From assembly GCA_023251075.1 (NCBI GenBank), contig JAHEZM010000023.1, positions 1 to 55,047 of the forward strand: a DNA stretch of 55,047 nt, in the 5' to 3' direction. This document shows positions 28,301 through 35,997 of this stretch, piece by piece (position 1 is the first letter of the stretch; every line of letters begins with the position of its first letter). This stretch comes from Flavobacteriales bacterium. GTDB lineage: Bacteria > Bacteroidota > Bacteroidia > Flavobacteriales_C > GCA-002722245. A program made the position numbers and the translations under genes. Below the pieces are notes generated by a model, which saw nothing but the letters and a program-made list of their open reading frames with translations, was not told the origin of the DNA and did not search any database.

Positions 28301-29503
28301 GGCCTTTAATTTTCTGGCATTTTCAATTTTATTGTAATTCACTCCATCCTTGTAAGGCCAGGTTTGAAGCGATGCATCAGCATTCACGAAATTTTTAATT
28401 TGCACATCTGCCTGCGCCATTGCGTAAAGATTGTTGATACTATTATCGGGAACTGAAATGGAAGGTTGAATTAACAAGGTTGGATCGAAAGTGTTTTTTT
28501 CACCAATATCCATGAAGCCAATAATATTTCTCGATTCTTCATTGTTGTTATTTCCCACGTTGGTCATCCACACTTCCACTCTGTTGATTTGGTAAGGAGA
28601 ATTGATATAAGGTAAATTTGCTAATGCGGTATCGTAGCGATTGGCAAAAAATTGCGAAAGAAAAAAGTGACGATTGGCTTCGTATTGATCGGCTTGAATT
28701 TTAAAATCACGAATTTGTGAACCTCCCTGAGTTTCTACTGTTTTCGATTCTCCTTTTTGTTGTGTGGCAATGGCGGTAACCGATAATTTACCAAATTGCA
28801 ATTCTGATTTAACACCGAATAAAGTCTGACTCCCTTGAATCAACTGCGTTTGCAAAGGCATACTCACATAACCCAACTCAATTTTTTTAATAATTTCATC
28901 TTCATCACCCGCATATTCCAACTTCATCTGATTTTCAAAATCGAAAGTTGATTCAGTGTTGTACTGCATCGTTAATTTCAATTTATCACCAATTTTACCC
29001 ACCAAATTCAACTGAATTTTTTGATCAAATTTGAAATTACTGTTGGTTTGATTCCGAACCGGAATGGCCGGATTTCGAATGGTAGAAGAGTTTACTCCGA
29101 AAATTAATTCAGCGGAACCTGTAGGTTTGATATCAATTTTATTACTTCCAAAAATACTCGCCGCTTTACCCGGTACCTTCATAGGAGGCAATAAACCTTT
29201 CTTTTCTGAAAAACTTTCGCTCTCCACTTTTTCTTTGAAATATTTGTCTTCCGATTTCTTGAAACGCTCATCCCAATATTCCTGAAATGATTTAACATCA
29301 GATCCCACCACCTCATCACCAATTTTTTTAATTATCGTGTAATTGTTAGTAGCAGGATTGTAAATCACCTCTTCTTTTACGGCCAAGGGATCGTTGGTGA
29401 ATTTATGCACCGTGCTATCGGATTGCGAATATGCAATTTGAGGAATAGTTGTTATTGCCAACAACAGAAAACACAAAACTATATTTGACTTAATCTTTAA
29501 CAC
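22322..29503 (-). CDS. sprA: T9SS outer-membrane translocon SprA
   Basis: 2393 residues, close to the about 2400 of characterised SprA. A signal peptide (residues 1-26, ending AYSQ) is followed by long stretches of amphipathic beta strands forming the very large barrel. They are punctuated by conserved SprA blocks such as PYINSPYQINRVEVWMTN, YMAGQVTIINEGIL, KGESYIDNFEGAE and RSLGVWVNELRLS. SprA is the outer-membrane pore through which T9SS cargo with C-terminal sorting domains passes. The cargo genes at 2841, 6686 and 18914 in this window are presumed clients. The start is GTG, overlapping the ruvA stop by one base (TAGTG), so translation is probably coupled to ruvA. This gene order is conserved in many Bacteroidota. 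Confidence 0.96.
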   Translation of the reverse strand: MLKIKSNIVLCFLLLAITTIPQIAYSQSDSTVHKFTNDPLAVKEEVIYNPATNNYTIIKKIGDEVVGSDVKSFQEYWDERFKKSEDKYFKEKVESESFSEKKGLLPPMKVPGKAASIFGSNKIDIKPTGSAELIFGVNSSTIRNPAIPVRNQTNSNFKFDQKIQLNLVGKIGDKLKLTMQYNTESTFDFENQMKLEYAGDEDEIIKKIELGYVSMPLQTQLIQGSQTLFGVKSELQFGKLSVTAIATQQKGESKTVETQGGSQIRDFKIQADQYEANRHFFLSQFFANRYDTALANLPYINSPYQINRVEVWMTNVGNNNNEESRNIIGFMDIGEKNTFDPTLLIQPSISVPDNSINNLYAMAQADVQIKNFVNADASLQTWPYKDGVNYNKIENARKLKADEFTFNVQLGYISLNKSLNADEVLAVAFQYTVIGEDGVVHQVGEISTDGSTGKQALILKLLKSNKVNANYLPTWNLMMKNVYSLGESGIKPETFQMQILHTDPATNTDMNFLNEGVPHAQRWVELMHADQMNIQQDKIPDGYFDFIEGVTVRANTGRIYFPVREPFGKFLRNQISDPAVANKYCFDSLYTVSPIAAQTKFPSRNRFKFWVKFETSQSNVIYLGASNVPQGSVLVTAGGKTLVENQDYTVNYMAGQVTIINEGILNSATPVRVSLESNSLFAIQTKNLLGTHLDYKFSKDFNVGATIMNLTEKPLNYKVNLGDEPMSNTLWGLNTKYRTDLPLLTKWIDKMPLLSTKEMSNLDFTGEVAQFIPGTSSAIANNASGKGESYIDNFEGAETNTSLTVRSSWSLASVPQGQPTVYPEAYDTTRATNFNRAKLAWYNIDPLFTDNGSFTPDYLTKDKAQQNNNYVRPINQVEVFPKKTGQNGISPNLVTLDLAYYPLERGQYNFDTQGGIYSKGVNADGTLKSPETRWGGIMRKIETVDFEYSNIEFLEFWVMNPFEGGAQNDQDIFGGKQTGGDLVVHIGNLSEDVLKDSRKSFENGLPIDGTTMTDVDTTIWGFVPTKLNIVNAFDNDPTGRKNQDVGLDGLSDDREKVFFKDYLAYYNSTFGAIPASIDADPAGDNFKHYRNEDFNSTSSKVIERYKSFNGVHGNSPVDNSSSFVASATTIPDIEDINRDNTMNEGESYYEYHISMRPQDLEISDVSSGTNYLNNMIDGAGTPINSYGTTPTAKWIHFRIPIRQPEKAVGGIQDFRSMRFIRLMMKGWSDPVILRFARIDLVRETWRKYESALKSDCEFVAVDDNTKFSVTSINVEEDSQKEPIHYVPPVDRVTDLRTQSTLNEQALYLNVDNLDGCDSRAAYYNTNTDLRSYGCLKMFVHAETKGDPATDYNGNMTVFLRLGSDFDDNYYEYEIPLTFTDKGFKDYDDITAARAAIWPSQNSFDFNFSVLTNAKVERNGKIDLDPSTYFLNQRYKVSDGKNFVYVKGSPTLSQVKVMMIGVRNLGTPGQFRSLGVWVNELRLSCFNQSDGWAATATTNLKLADFGTVSLSGKMYTPGWGAITDKVSQRKREYYTSYDASGNFELGKLVPSKYHVTIPTYFGVSETFQNQEYNPLDQDVKMKDLDPVTRKKVADSTQTYQRRRSMNFSNVRKNRDPQSTKKPMPYDVENFDATYSFNEVFKSDVNTSYNVVQNYKGSMNYNFTHQPKNFQPFISSPIIGYYKKVRMESYEEKEKNLQERIAQENKIKAESAAVKKLEAELKELQENKAKFAKLASAAMQTPYLKLTREFNFFLVPARVAIKNDLNRLYSESMIRNNTGANLLIEPVFNKNFFWDRAYDVSWDLSKALKFKYTATNRARIDEPQGRIDSGWKKEIVLNNLKNFGRNTNFSQTFDVNYDLPLRKIPFTDWITANVKYTAKMDWQAAPLAFQSTGNNISNSNSKQLNSQFNFVNLYNKSKYLKKLNTEARKPKVENDSTKKSKLPDINLAEEAIKMLMMVKNVSINYTETNGTFLPGYDPTTDFFGFNKDQMSPGFQFATGQQQEDILQRASNAGWLTKKSDSLNTKFARNFTNNLNIKATVEPIKKLKIDITATRSFNRDSSLIYRIDKDGVVHDYSGMLTASYNITVVTIGSAFDFRTTAHSDPYDQFLNNRAVISSRLAANNPNSANLGTTGGFNNGYGKLQQEVLLYSFVSAYTGSNASFSKMEAFKKMPMPNWKVNYDGFMQMPWIKNNFQSFMVSHMYSSTMSQSVTHSQFFKGDAQGNSTDTTAAGFIPLYSVGLVTITEQLSPLIKVDATLKNSWIAKFELKKTRTISLNVVGTSVMEMSNFTIVTGTGYKIKDVKFPFPVMGKHPKSNLDLRADLSITSNKTALHKIDGSEQLTIGSRVIMLKTSADYVLSDKLNLRLFYEITLNKPYTSNSFPTSNSNGGLSLRYSL

Positions 29504-30081
29504 TACAAATTTTTAAGAGATAGCTTAACTAGCTCTTCAACGCTTGAGTTTGGATTTTCTGATATTAACTTTTGAAGTACCTTCTCTACTGCCCCTTTAC
29601 TGAACCCTAACATAAGCAGTGCAGATAACGCTTCGTCTCTATTTGTATTGTTCTTAGATGAAAATATAATCCCCTCTGTGGCTTTTGAAACCTTGCCTTT
29701 CAATTCTAATATGATTCTTTGTGCTGTTTTTTCGCCTATTCCTTTAATAGCTTTTAATGATGAAACATCAGAAATAGCAATAGCTCCAGCTATTCCATCA
29801 GGATCCATGGAAGAGAGTATTAACCTGGCCGTATTGGCTCCCACCCCAGAAACAGAAATTAACTGGCGAAAGATCGTTCTTTCCGCTTCATTGATGAAGC
29901 CATAAAGCGTGTGAGCATCTTCTTTAATCGATAAATGGGTGAGTAATTTACATTGCTCATTACTTCCCAATTTATCGTAAGTAAATAATGAAATATGAAT
30001 AAAATAGCCTACTCCGGCACACTCAATCACCACATTGGCAGGTGTTTTTTCTACTAACTTTCCATTGATATGATTGATCAT
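29503..30081 (-). CDS. ruvA: Holliday junction branch migration protein RuvA
   Basis: 192 residues. An N-terminal OB-like domain (MINHINGKLVEKTPANVVIE) is followed by two helix-hairpin-helix motifs (SVSGVGANTARLIL and AIKGIGEKTAQRIILEL). A flexible Lys/Ser/Asn linker leads to the small RuvB-contacting domain III (EALSALLMLGFSKGAVEKVL). RuvA tetramers bind Holliday junctions and recruit RuvB, encoded in this window at 34876-35898 rather than next to ruvA. Its ATG overlaps the maeB stop (ATGA), and its stop overlaps the sprA GTG start, so it sits in a tightly coupled operon. Confidence 0.95.
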   Translation of the reverse strand: MINHINGKLVEKTPANVVIECAGVGYFIHISLFTYDKLGSNEQCKLLTHLSIKEDAHTLYGFINEAERTIFRQLISVSGVGANTARLILSSMDPDGIAGAIAISDVSSLKAIKGIGEKTAQRIILELKGKVSKATEGIIFSSKNNTNRDEALSALLMLGFSKGAVEKVLQKLISENPNSSVEELVKLSLKNL

Positions 30082-32354
30082 ACTCTCGCTTGTTTTAATT
30101 GGGCATCTACCACAGCAATTGTAGCCATATTCACTATTTCACGCACTGATGAACCCAATTGAAGCACGTGTACCGATTTTTTCATCCCCAATAAAATTGG
30201 ACCGATAGCCTCTGTTTCACCAATCTCTTGAATTAACTTATAAGCGATATTACCCGCAGCCAGATTAGGAAAAATCAATGTATTGGTTTGTTGATCTCCC
30301 AACTTGGTAAATGGAAATTTACTCATGCGCAATTGTGTGTTCACTGCAAAATTTCCTTGTACTTCCCCATCTACACAGATATGCGGATATTTTTCATGTA
30401 ATATTTTCACAGCTTCTCTAACCTTCACTGCCTCTGCTCCTGTTGATGCTCCAAAGTTTGAATACGACAACATGGCAATTCTTGGCTCTACGCCAAATTG
30501 TTTAACAGCATCGTAAGTGAGTACTGCAATTTTCACCAAGTCCTCAGCGCTGGGGTCTTGATTGATCGTGGTATCAGAAAGGAAATAAGCCCCTTTTTTA
30601 GTCATAATGATATACATCCCGGCAATCATTTTATGCTGACTATCCATTCCAATTACTTGCAAGGGCGGACGAACGGTATCTTTGTAATTTCTGGTGATAC
30701 CAGTAATTAAGGCATCGGCATCCCCCATTTCTACCATCATAGAACCAAAATGATTTCTATTGCGCATAGCTACTTCTGCTTCGTGCAAGGTATATCCTTT
30801 TCTCTGACGCTTTTCGAATAACTTTTGAGCATAAGTACTTCTCAATGCATCAACACTGTGGTCGCGGGTATCAATCATTTGCACATCACCCAACTCCAAA
30901 TGATTTTCAGCAATAATTTCTTTGATTGTAGCAACATTTCCCAATAAAATAGGAATAGCAATTTTCTCATCGGCTACTAATTGCGCTGCTTTTAAAACAC
31001 TATAGTTATCGGCCTCTGCAAACACCACTCGTTTCGGATTTTTCTTCGCTTGTATGGTAACCTGACGCATAATTTTTTTGTCCATGCCCATCAACATACT
31101 CAAATCGTGCTTGTATTTATCCCAATCGGTAATCGGACTGCGGGCTACTCCCGAATCACATGCAGCCTTAGCTACAGCGGGTGCTACTTCAGTTAACAAA
31201 CGAGGATCTAAAGGTTTTGGAATAATATAATCTCTGCCAAAACTTAAATTCTTAATGCCATAGGCTTGGTTCACTTCATCGGGCACTGCTTCTTTTGCCA
31301 ATGCCGCAATAGAACGAACAGCAGCCAATTTCATTTCTTCATTGATCGTAGTAGCATATACATCTAAAGCTCCTCTGAAAATGAAAGGAAATCCTAATAC
31401 ATTGTTTACCTGATTAGGATGATCAGAACGGCCTGTTGCTACTATCACATCTGGCCTTGCATCGATGGCTTCCTGATACGGAATTTCAGGATCGGGATTG
31501 GCGCAAGCAAAAACAATAGGATCATTTGCCATCGTTTTAATCATGTCGCCATTCACAATATTTCCTCTCGATAAGCCTAAGAAAACATCACTTCCTTTCA
31601 AAGCATCGGCCAATGATGGAAATGATTTTTCATTGGCAAATATCTCTTTGTGAACATCCAAACCGGCTCTCCCTTTGGTAATCATTCCTTTGGAATCGAA
31701 CATATAAATATTTTCCACCTTAGCGCCCAAAGCCAAATACAACTTTGCACAACTGATAGCCGACGGACCCGCACCACTCACCACTACTTTAACTTCTTCA
31801 ATTTTTTTGCCTGTAAGTTCTAATGCATTCAATAAAGCTGCGCCAGTGATGATAGCCGTTCCATGTTGGTCATCATGCATAATAGGAATATTCAATTCCT
31901 TTTTCAAGCGTTGCTCAATCTCAAAACATTCGGGTGCTTTAATATCTTCTAAATTAATTCCTCCAAAAGTGGGAGAAATTGCTTTTACTGTTTCAACAAA
32001 ACGATCAACGTTGGTAGCATCTACCTCAATATCGAACACATCTATATCAGCAAATATTTTAAACAACAAGCCTTTTCCTTCCATCACCGGCTTTGAAGCC
32101 AATGCCCCAATATCGCCCAAACCTAAAACTGCTGTTCCGTTGGAAATTACAGCTACTAAATTTCTTTTGGCAGTGTATTTATAAGCATCTTCCGGATTCG
32201 CCGCTATTTCTAAACAAGGCTCTGCAACACCTGGTGAATAGGCCAAAGATAAATCTCTTTGGGTATGGTATGGTTTTGATGGAATTACTTCAATTTTACC
32301 TGGTCTTCCTTGTGAATGATAATCTAACGCTTCCTGTTTTCTTAATTTGCTCAT
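30078..32354 (-). CDS. maeB: NADP-dependent malic enzyme (MaeB type, with phosphotransacetylase-like domain)
   Basis: 758 residues, the two-domain MaeB length. Residues 1-about 430 form the malic enzyme: SPGVAEPC, AVISNGTAVLGLGDIG, the metal-site EVDATNVD and MHDDQHGTAIITGAALLNA, and the nucleotide fold VVVSGAGPSAISCAKLYLALGA. Residues about 430-758 are a phosphotransacetylase-like domain (RVVFAEADNYSVLKAAQ, AEVAMRNRNHFGSMMVEMGDADALITG) thought to be regulatory, with acetyl-CoA as known effector of the E. coli enzyme. It converts malate to pyruvate and CO2 with NADPH formation. It is first in the operon continuing to ruvA and sprA and is divergent from the sirtuin gene, with 65 bases between them that probably hold both promoters. 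Confidence 0.95.
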   Translation of the reverse strand: MSKLRKQEALDYHSQGRPGKIEVIPSKPYHTQRDLSLAYSPGVAEPCLEIAANPEDAYKYTAKRNLVAVISNGTAVLGLGDIGALASKPVMEGKGLLFKIFADIDVFDIEVDATNVDRFVETVKAISPTFGGINLEDIKAPECFEIEQRLKKELNIPIMHDDQHGTAIITGAALLNALELTGKKIEEVKVVVSGAGPSAISCAKLYLALGAKVENIYMFDSKGMITKGRAGLDVHKEIFANEKSFPSLADALKGSDVFLGLSRGNIVNGDMIKTMANDPIVFACANPDPEIPYQEAIDARPDVIVATGRSDHPNQVNNVLGFPFIFRGALDVYATTINEEMKLAAVRSIAALAKEAVPDEVNQAYGIKNLSFGRDYIIPKPLDPRLLTEVAPAVAKAACDSGVARSPITDWDKYKHDLSMLMGMDKKIMRQVTIQAKKNPKRVVFAEADNYSVLKAAQLVADEKIAIPILLGNVATIKEIIAENHLELGDVQMIDTRDHSVDALRSTYAQKLFEKRQRKGYTLHEAEVAMRNRNHFGSMMVEMGDADALITGITRNYKDTVRPPLQVIGMDSQHKMIAGMYIIMTKKGAYFLSDTTINQDPSAEDLVKIAVLTYDAVKQFGVEPRIAMLSYSNFGASTGAEAVKVREAVKILHEKYPHICVDGEVQGNFAVNTQLRMSKFPFTKLGDQQTNTLIFPNLAAGNIAYKLIQEIGETEAIGPILLGMKKSVHVLQLGSSVREIVNMATIAVVDAQLKQARV

Positions 32355-32419
32355 TTTACCTGCTTTTTTTTAAGCTGTAATAGTACTAATTTTAGAAGAC
32401 TTTTGGAAATCTTAAACCA

Positions 32420-33109
32420 ATGAAAAATATAGTGGTATTAACCGGTGCAGGCATTAGTGCCGAGAGCGGATTGAAGACTTTTAGGGATAATGACGGACTT
32501 TGGGAAAATTACAATGTTTATGATGTTGCTACACCCGAAGCCTGGAGGGCAAACCCTACATTGGTACAAGAATTTTACAACCAACGTAGAAAGCAATGTA
32601 TTGCTGCTCAACCTAATATAGGTCACCTTGCACTAATTGAACTAGAAAAGGATTTTAATGTTCAAATCATCACACAGAATATTGATGATTTACACGAAAA
32701 AGCCGGATCGACTACTATTTTACATCTACATGGTGAAATCACCAAAAGCAGAAGTTCGATAGATCCTCACTTGATTTATGAGGTTGAAGGATGGGAACTA
32801 AAAATGGGTGAAAAATGCGAGAAAGGATCACAACTTCGTCCGCACATCGTTTGGTTCGGTGAAATGGTTCCTGCCATTGAAACTGCACAAAACATGGTGA
32901 AAAAAGCAGATTACTTATTGGTTGTTGGGACCTCTCTGAATGTCTACCCTGCAGCAGGTTTACTCTACTATGCTAATTCAAATTGTAAAATCATTCTCAT
33001 AGATCCCAATCCGGCCGGAATAGAAAGTGCACGAAATTTGACAATAATAGCAGAGAAAGCCGGAACAGGAGTTCCTAAAGCGGTTGAAATAATTTTAAAT
33101 GATCAATAG
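32420..33109 (+). CDS. cobB: Sirtuin NAD-dependent deacylase (CobB type) lacking zinc cysteines
   Basis: 229 residues. Sirtuin motifs are intact: GAGISAESGLKTFR (residues 9-22, NAD binding), TQNIDDLHEKAGS with Q86-N87-D89, catalytic His104 in HLHGEI, VWFGE, and GTSLNVYPAAGL. Tyr53 and Arg56 (EFYNQRR) match the Tyr-x-x-Arg pair of class III sirtuins, which favour succinyl or other acidic acyl groups. The small domain normally has four zinc-binding cysteines; here only Cys133 remains and the loop is shortened, so no structural zinc can bind. It removes acyl groups from lysines using NAD. A weak TAATTTTA box lies about 30 bases before the ATG. Confidence 0.92.
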   Translation: MKNIVVLTGAGISAESGLKTFRDNDGLWENYNVYDVATPEAWRANPTLVQEFYNQRRKQCIAAQPNIGHLALIELEKDFNVQIITQNIDDLHEKAGSTTILHLHGEITKSRSSIDPHLIYEVEGWELKMGEKCEKGSQLRPHIVWFGEMVPAIETAQNMVKKADYLLVVGTSLNVYPAAGLLYYANSNCKIILIDPNPAGIESARNLTIIAEKAGTGVPKAVEIILNDQ

Positions 33110-33140
33110 TAATTTTTTGTACTTTAATACACACTTTACA

Positions 33141-33638
33141 ATGACAAAGAAAAAGAATATGAAAAATATTGTCTGGAGTATTTTTACTTCAATCTTCATC
33201 ACTAGTATAAGCTGGGCTCAAAGCACAAAAGAATTACCAGCAACAGCCCTTGCTACTTTTGATGGTAAAACTACTTCTATTAAAGAGGAAGTAAAAAAAA
33301 ACAAAATTACTGTTCTGGTTTTTTGGGCAATGTGGAATAATCCAAGCGTAAATGAATTGAGTATACTGAATACAAAAACTACTGTTCCTGTGTATGCAGT
33401 TTCAGTAGATGCTAAAGATAAAGAAACTCAAGTTCTTCCCTTTGCTCAAAGCAAAGGATGGAAATTCAAATTTTTATTCGACCCTAATAAAGATTTTTTT
33501 AGAGGAGTGGGTGGCACTTTCCCTCCCATGATTTATATAGTAAATGCTGAAGGTAAAGTTTTGTGGGAAAAACAAGGTTTTGTTGAAGCCGACGAAAGTA
33601 TTATTCTTGCAAAAATTACAGAATTACAAGGAAAATAA
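33141..33638 (+). CDS. Exported thioredoxin-fold (TlpA-like) protein without CxxC
   Basis: 165 residues from ATG 33141; an earlier in-frame start at 33099 overlaps the sirtuin gene and is not needed. A Lys-rich start and hydrophobic segment ending SISWAQ form a signal peptide. The TlpA/thioredoxin pattern follows: VLVFWAMWNNPSVNELSIL, where ordinary members have W-C-x-x-C. Both cysteines are replaced (N and S), so it cannot do thiol-disulfide exchange. The cis-proline region is kept (GGTFPPMIYIVNAEGKVLW). It is probably a periplasmic redox-inactive member that binds rather than reduces partners. It lies 31 bases after the sirtuin stop. Confidence 0.8.
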   Translation: MTKKKNMKNIVWSIFTSIFITSISWAQSTKELPATALATFDGKTTSIKEEVKKNKITVLVFWAMWNNPSVNELSILNTKTTVPVYAVSVDAKDKETQVLPFAQSKGWKFKFLFDPNKDFFRGVGGTFPPMIYIVNAEGKVLWEKQGFVEADESIILAKITELQGK

Positions 33639-33656
33639 TATTTCAAAAAAAATTGT

Positions 33657-33693
33657 AAAAAAGAATCTTTTTCATTGGAAAAGATTCTTTTTT
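33657..33693 (+). terminator. Rho-independent terminator after the thioredoxin-fold gene
   Basis: A 13-bp stem AAAAGAATCTTTT (33659-33671) and AAAAGATTCTTTT (33679-33691) closes a 7-base loop and runs into a T-rich tail, about 20 bases after the stop at 33638. Flanking A/T runs extend the pairing by two bases. The stem is AT-rich, so efficiency may be moderate. Confidence 0.75.
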
Positions 33694-33725
33694 TTCTACC
33701 TTATCTCAACCTAAATTAATTGAAT

Positions 33726-33923
33726 ATGTTTGAGCTGAGCAAGGAGATTTTACAGAAGGTTAGTTTCGACCGTGAATTATTTCAAAAGGAATTAAAAAAA
33801 GCAATAAAATGGCTGCAAAATACTGCAGAAGTTAAAAAACTACGCAGTTGGTGCATTGAGAAATTTGGTCATGTTTACAACGAAATTATCGCTAAAGCTT
33901 TCGAAGAAAATATAGCAATATAA
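33726..33923 (+). CDS. Small conserved Bacteroidota protein of unknown function (65 aa)
   Basis: From ATG 33726 it encodes MFELSKEILQKVSFDRELF to the end AFEENIAI. A TTG two codons earlier is possible but less likely. It is helical and charged, with no signal or membrane segment. I recall near-identical small proteins (MFxxSKEILxKVSFDxxLFxKEL, KWL) annotated as hypothetical in many Bacteroidota, which suggests a conserved housekeeping role rather than a chance frame; this could not be searched. It sits between a terminator and the convergent queG gene, whose stop is only 2 bases away. Confidence 0.7.
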   Translation: MFELSKEILQKVSFDRELFQKELKKAIKWLQNTAEVKKLRSWCIEKFGHVYNEIIAKAFEENIAI

Positions 33924-33925
33924 AG

Positions 33926-34852
33926 CTATTCCAGAAAATCTATGTTGCGACGAAGACCTTCGTATTTAGTACGCTTTACTGCTGAATTCTTAAATAGAAC
34001 ATCAAATTTTTCTTTGGATATATTTTGCCATTGTTGTTTGGTCATTTCCAATAAATCGGGATGAGGTAAAAATGCCGCTTCTTGATGTGGTTTTGAAAAA
34101 CGATTCCAGGGACAAGTATCCTGACAAGCATCGCAACCGAAAGCCCAATTATCAAATTGTCCTTTCATACTTTGAGGCAAGGCATCTTTCAATTCTATAG
34201 TGAAATACGAAATACATTTACTGCCATCAACCACGTATGGTTGAATGATAGCACCTGTTGGACAAACATCTAAACATTTTGTGCAAGAGCCGCAATAATC
34301 AGCAACTTCCGAATCATAATTCAATTCAATATCCAATAAAAGTTCTCCAATAAAAAAAAATGAGCCACTTTGCTTTTGAATTAAATTACTGTTTTTTCCC
34401 ACCCATCCCAATCCCGCTTTTTTAGCCCAAACTTTATCCATCACCGGAGCCGAATCAACAAAAATTCTTCCACTAACTTCTCCCACTTCACTTTGAATGT
34501 ATTGTAATAATTCATTCAATTTTCTTTTGATTACAAAGTGATAGTCTTCACCATAAGCATATTTACTGATCTTTGGAGAATCAATATCGTATTGCGTTTC
34601 AGAAGGAAAATAATTTAACAAAACCGATACCACACTCTTACATCCATCCATCAAAATTCTAGGATCCAACCTTTTATCGAAGTAATTTTCCATATACTTC
34701 ATTTCACCATTTCGATTTTCTTTCAACCACTTTTCTAAGCGCGGAGCTTCGTCTTCCAAAAATTCAGCTTTTGATATACCACAAGACATAAATCCCAAAT
34801 CAAGAGCTTTCTGTTTAATGAGTGGAGTGGTTTTGTTGGCCAGCGAATTCAT
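33926..34852 (-). CDS. queG: Epoxyqueuosine reductase QueG
   Basis: 308 residues, normal for the bacterial short form. The N-terminal domain ([64 protein letters not shown]) binds cobalamin and contains the conserved catalytic Asp region. Two 4Fe-4S cluster motifs follow: [16 protein letters not shown] and [13 protein letters not shown]. The enzyme reduces epoxyqueuosine to queuosine, the last step of queuosine synthesis in certain tRNAs, using cobalamin. It follows ruvB by 23 bases in the same direction. No other que genes are in the window. Confidence 0.95.
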   Translation of the reverse strand: MNSLANKTTPLIKQKALDLGFMSCGISKAEFLEDEAPRLEKWLKENRNGEMKYMENYFDKRLDPRILMDGCKSVVSVLLNYFPSETQYDIDSPKISKYAYGEDYHFVIKRKLNELLQYIQSEVGEVSGRIFVDSAPVMDKVWAKKAGLGWVGKNSNLIQKQSGSFFFIGELLLDIELNYDSEVADYCGSCTKCLDVCPTGAIIQPYVVDGSKCISYFTIELKDALPQSMKGQFDNWAFGCDACQDTCPWNRFSKPHQEAAFLPHPDLLEMTKQQWQNISKEKFDVLFKNSAVKRTKYEGLRRNIDFLE

Positions 34853-34875
34853 AATTCAAGATTAAGAATTCAGCA

Positions 34876-35898
34876 CTAAAATAATTTGCCCTGATTTCCT
34901 CTGAATTCTTTTCCTAATCGGGTATATGCTTGCACTGTTACTTCTCTACCGCGCGGAGTACGGTTTAAATATCCCTGCATGATCAAAAAAGGTTCGTAAA
35001 CCTCTTCTAAAGTACCGGCCTCTTCACTTACCGCCATTGCCAAAGTATTCAGACCTACCGGCCCGCCATTAAATTTTTCAATGATAGTTAAAAGGATTTT
35101 ATTGTCCATTTCATCTAAACCATGTTCATCTACATTTAAAGCCACTAAAGCCATATTTGCAATAGGAACAGTAATTTTACCATCTCCTTTTATTTGAGCA
35201 AAATCGCGAACTCTTCGCAATAAAGCGTTGGCAATTCGAGGTGTTCCTCTGCTTCTTCTTGAAATTTCAAAAGCAGCATCGTAATCTATCGGGATTTTTA
35301 AAATCTGAGCCGATCTTTCTACTATACCGGTAAGTACTTCTGCATCGTAATATTCCAACCTGCAGTTAATTCCAAATCGCGCACGCAAGGGAGAAGTCAA
35401 CGAACCCGCGCGCGTTGTAGCACCAATTAAAGTAAAGGGCTCTAAATTGATTTGTACCGAACGCGCATTGGGCCCCGAATCAATCATGATATCGATGGTA
35501 TAATCTTCCATTGCCGAATACAAATATTCTTCAACAACCGGACTTAATCGATGAATTTCATCGATAAACAAAACATCTCCTTTTTGTAAATTGGTAAGCA
35601 AACCCGCTAAATCGCCCGCTTTTTCAATCATTGGACCTGAAGCGATTTTAATATTTACATTCAATTCCTGAGCAACAATATTTGCTAATGTTGTTTTACC
35701 CAAACCTGGAGGTCCATGCAACAACACATGATCTAGTGCCTCTCCTCTTTGCATTGCCGCTTTTACGAATACATCCAAATTATCTAGTACTTTACGTTGA
35801 CCAGCAAAATCATCGAACTGGCGAGGACGAAGAACTTTTTCAAATTCTTTTTCAGCTGGACTTAAATTTTCGTTATTAGGATCGAGTGCTTCTTTCAT
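34876..35898 (-). CDS. ruvB: Holliday junction branch migration ATPase RuvB
   Basis: 340 residues, normal length. The RuvB N-terminus ([19 protein letters not shown]) precedes Walker [14 protein letters not shown], Walker [13 protein letters not shown], the sensor region [20 protein letters not shown], and the C-terminal winged helix ending TRLGKEFRG. Hexameric RuvB drives branch migration on RuvA-bound Holliday junctions. A matching -7 box lies about 20 bases upstream. It is probably co-transcribed with queG downstream. Confidence 0.96.
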   Translation of the reverse strand: MKEALDPNNENLSPAEKEFEKVLRPRQFDDFAGQRKVLDNLDVFVKAAMQRGEALDHVLLHGPPGLGKTTLANIVAQELNVNIKIASGPMIEKAGDLAGLLTNLQKGDVLFIDEIHRLSPVVEEYLYSAMEDYTIDIMIDSGPNARSVQINLEPFTLIGATTRAGSLTSPLRARFGINCRLEYYDAEVLTGIVERSAQILKIPIDYDAAFEISRRSRGTPRIANALLRRVRDFAQIKGDGKITVPIANMALVALNVDEHGLDEMDNKILLTIIEKFNGGPVGLNTLAMAVSEEAGTLEEVYEPFLIMQGYLNRTPRGREVTVQAYTRLGKEFRGNQGKLF

Positions 35899-35914
35899 TA
35901 TTACATTGAATAAT

Positions 35915-35922
35915 CAAATGTA
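35915..35922 (-). promoter_or_regulatory. Candidate -7 box (TACATTTG) of ruvB-queG
   Basis: Read on the minus strand, TACATTTG matches TAnnTTTG exactly and would place the transcription start about 10 bases before the ruvB ATG. No clear -33 TTG is seen at the expected distance. Confidence 0.4.
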
Positions 35923-35949
35923 CATTTTAGTATCTGTATGTAAAATAAA

Positions 35950-35975
35950 AGCCCCCTTGATTTATCAAGAGGGCT
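35950..35975 (-). terminator. Rho-independent terminator of the act-cox operon
   Basis: The stem AGCCC-x-CTTGAT/ATCAAG-x-GGGCT has one mismatch and a 2-base loop. Read on the minus strand it is followed by a T-rich run (TTTTATTTTA). It lies 23 bases after the coxA stop at 35998 and fits termination of the respiratory operon. Confidence 0.85.
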
Positions 35976-35997
35976 CCATATATTTTTACACTAAATT

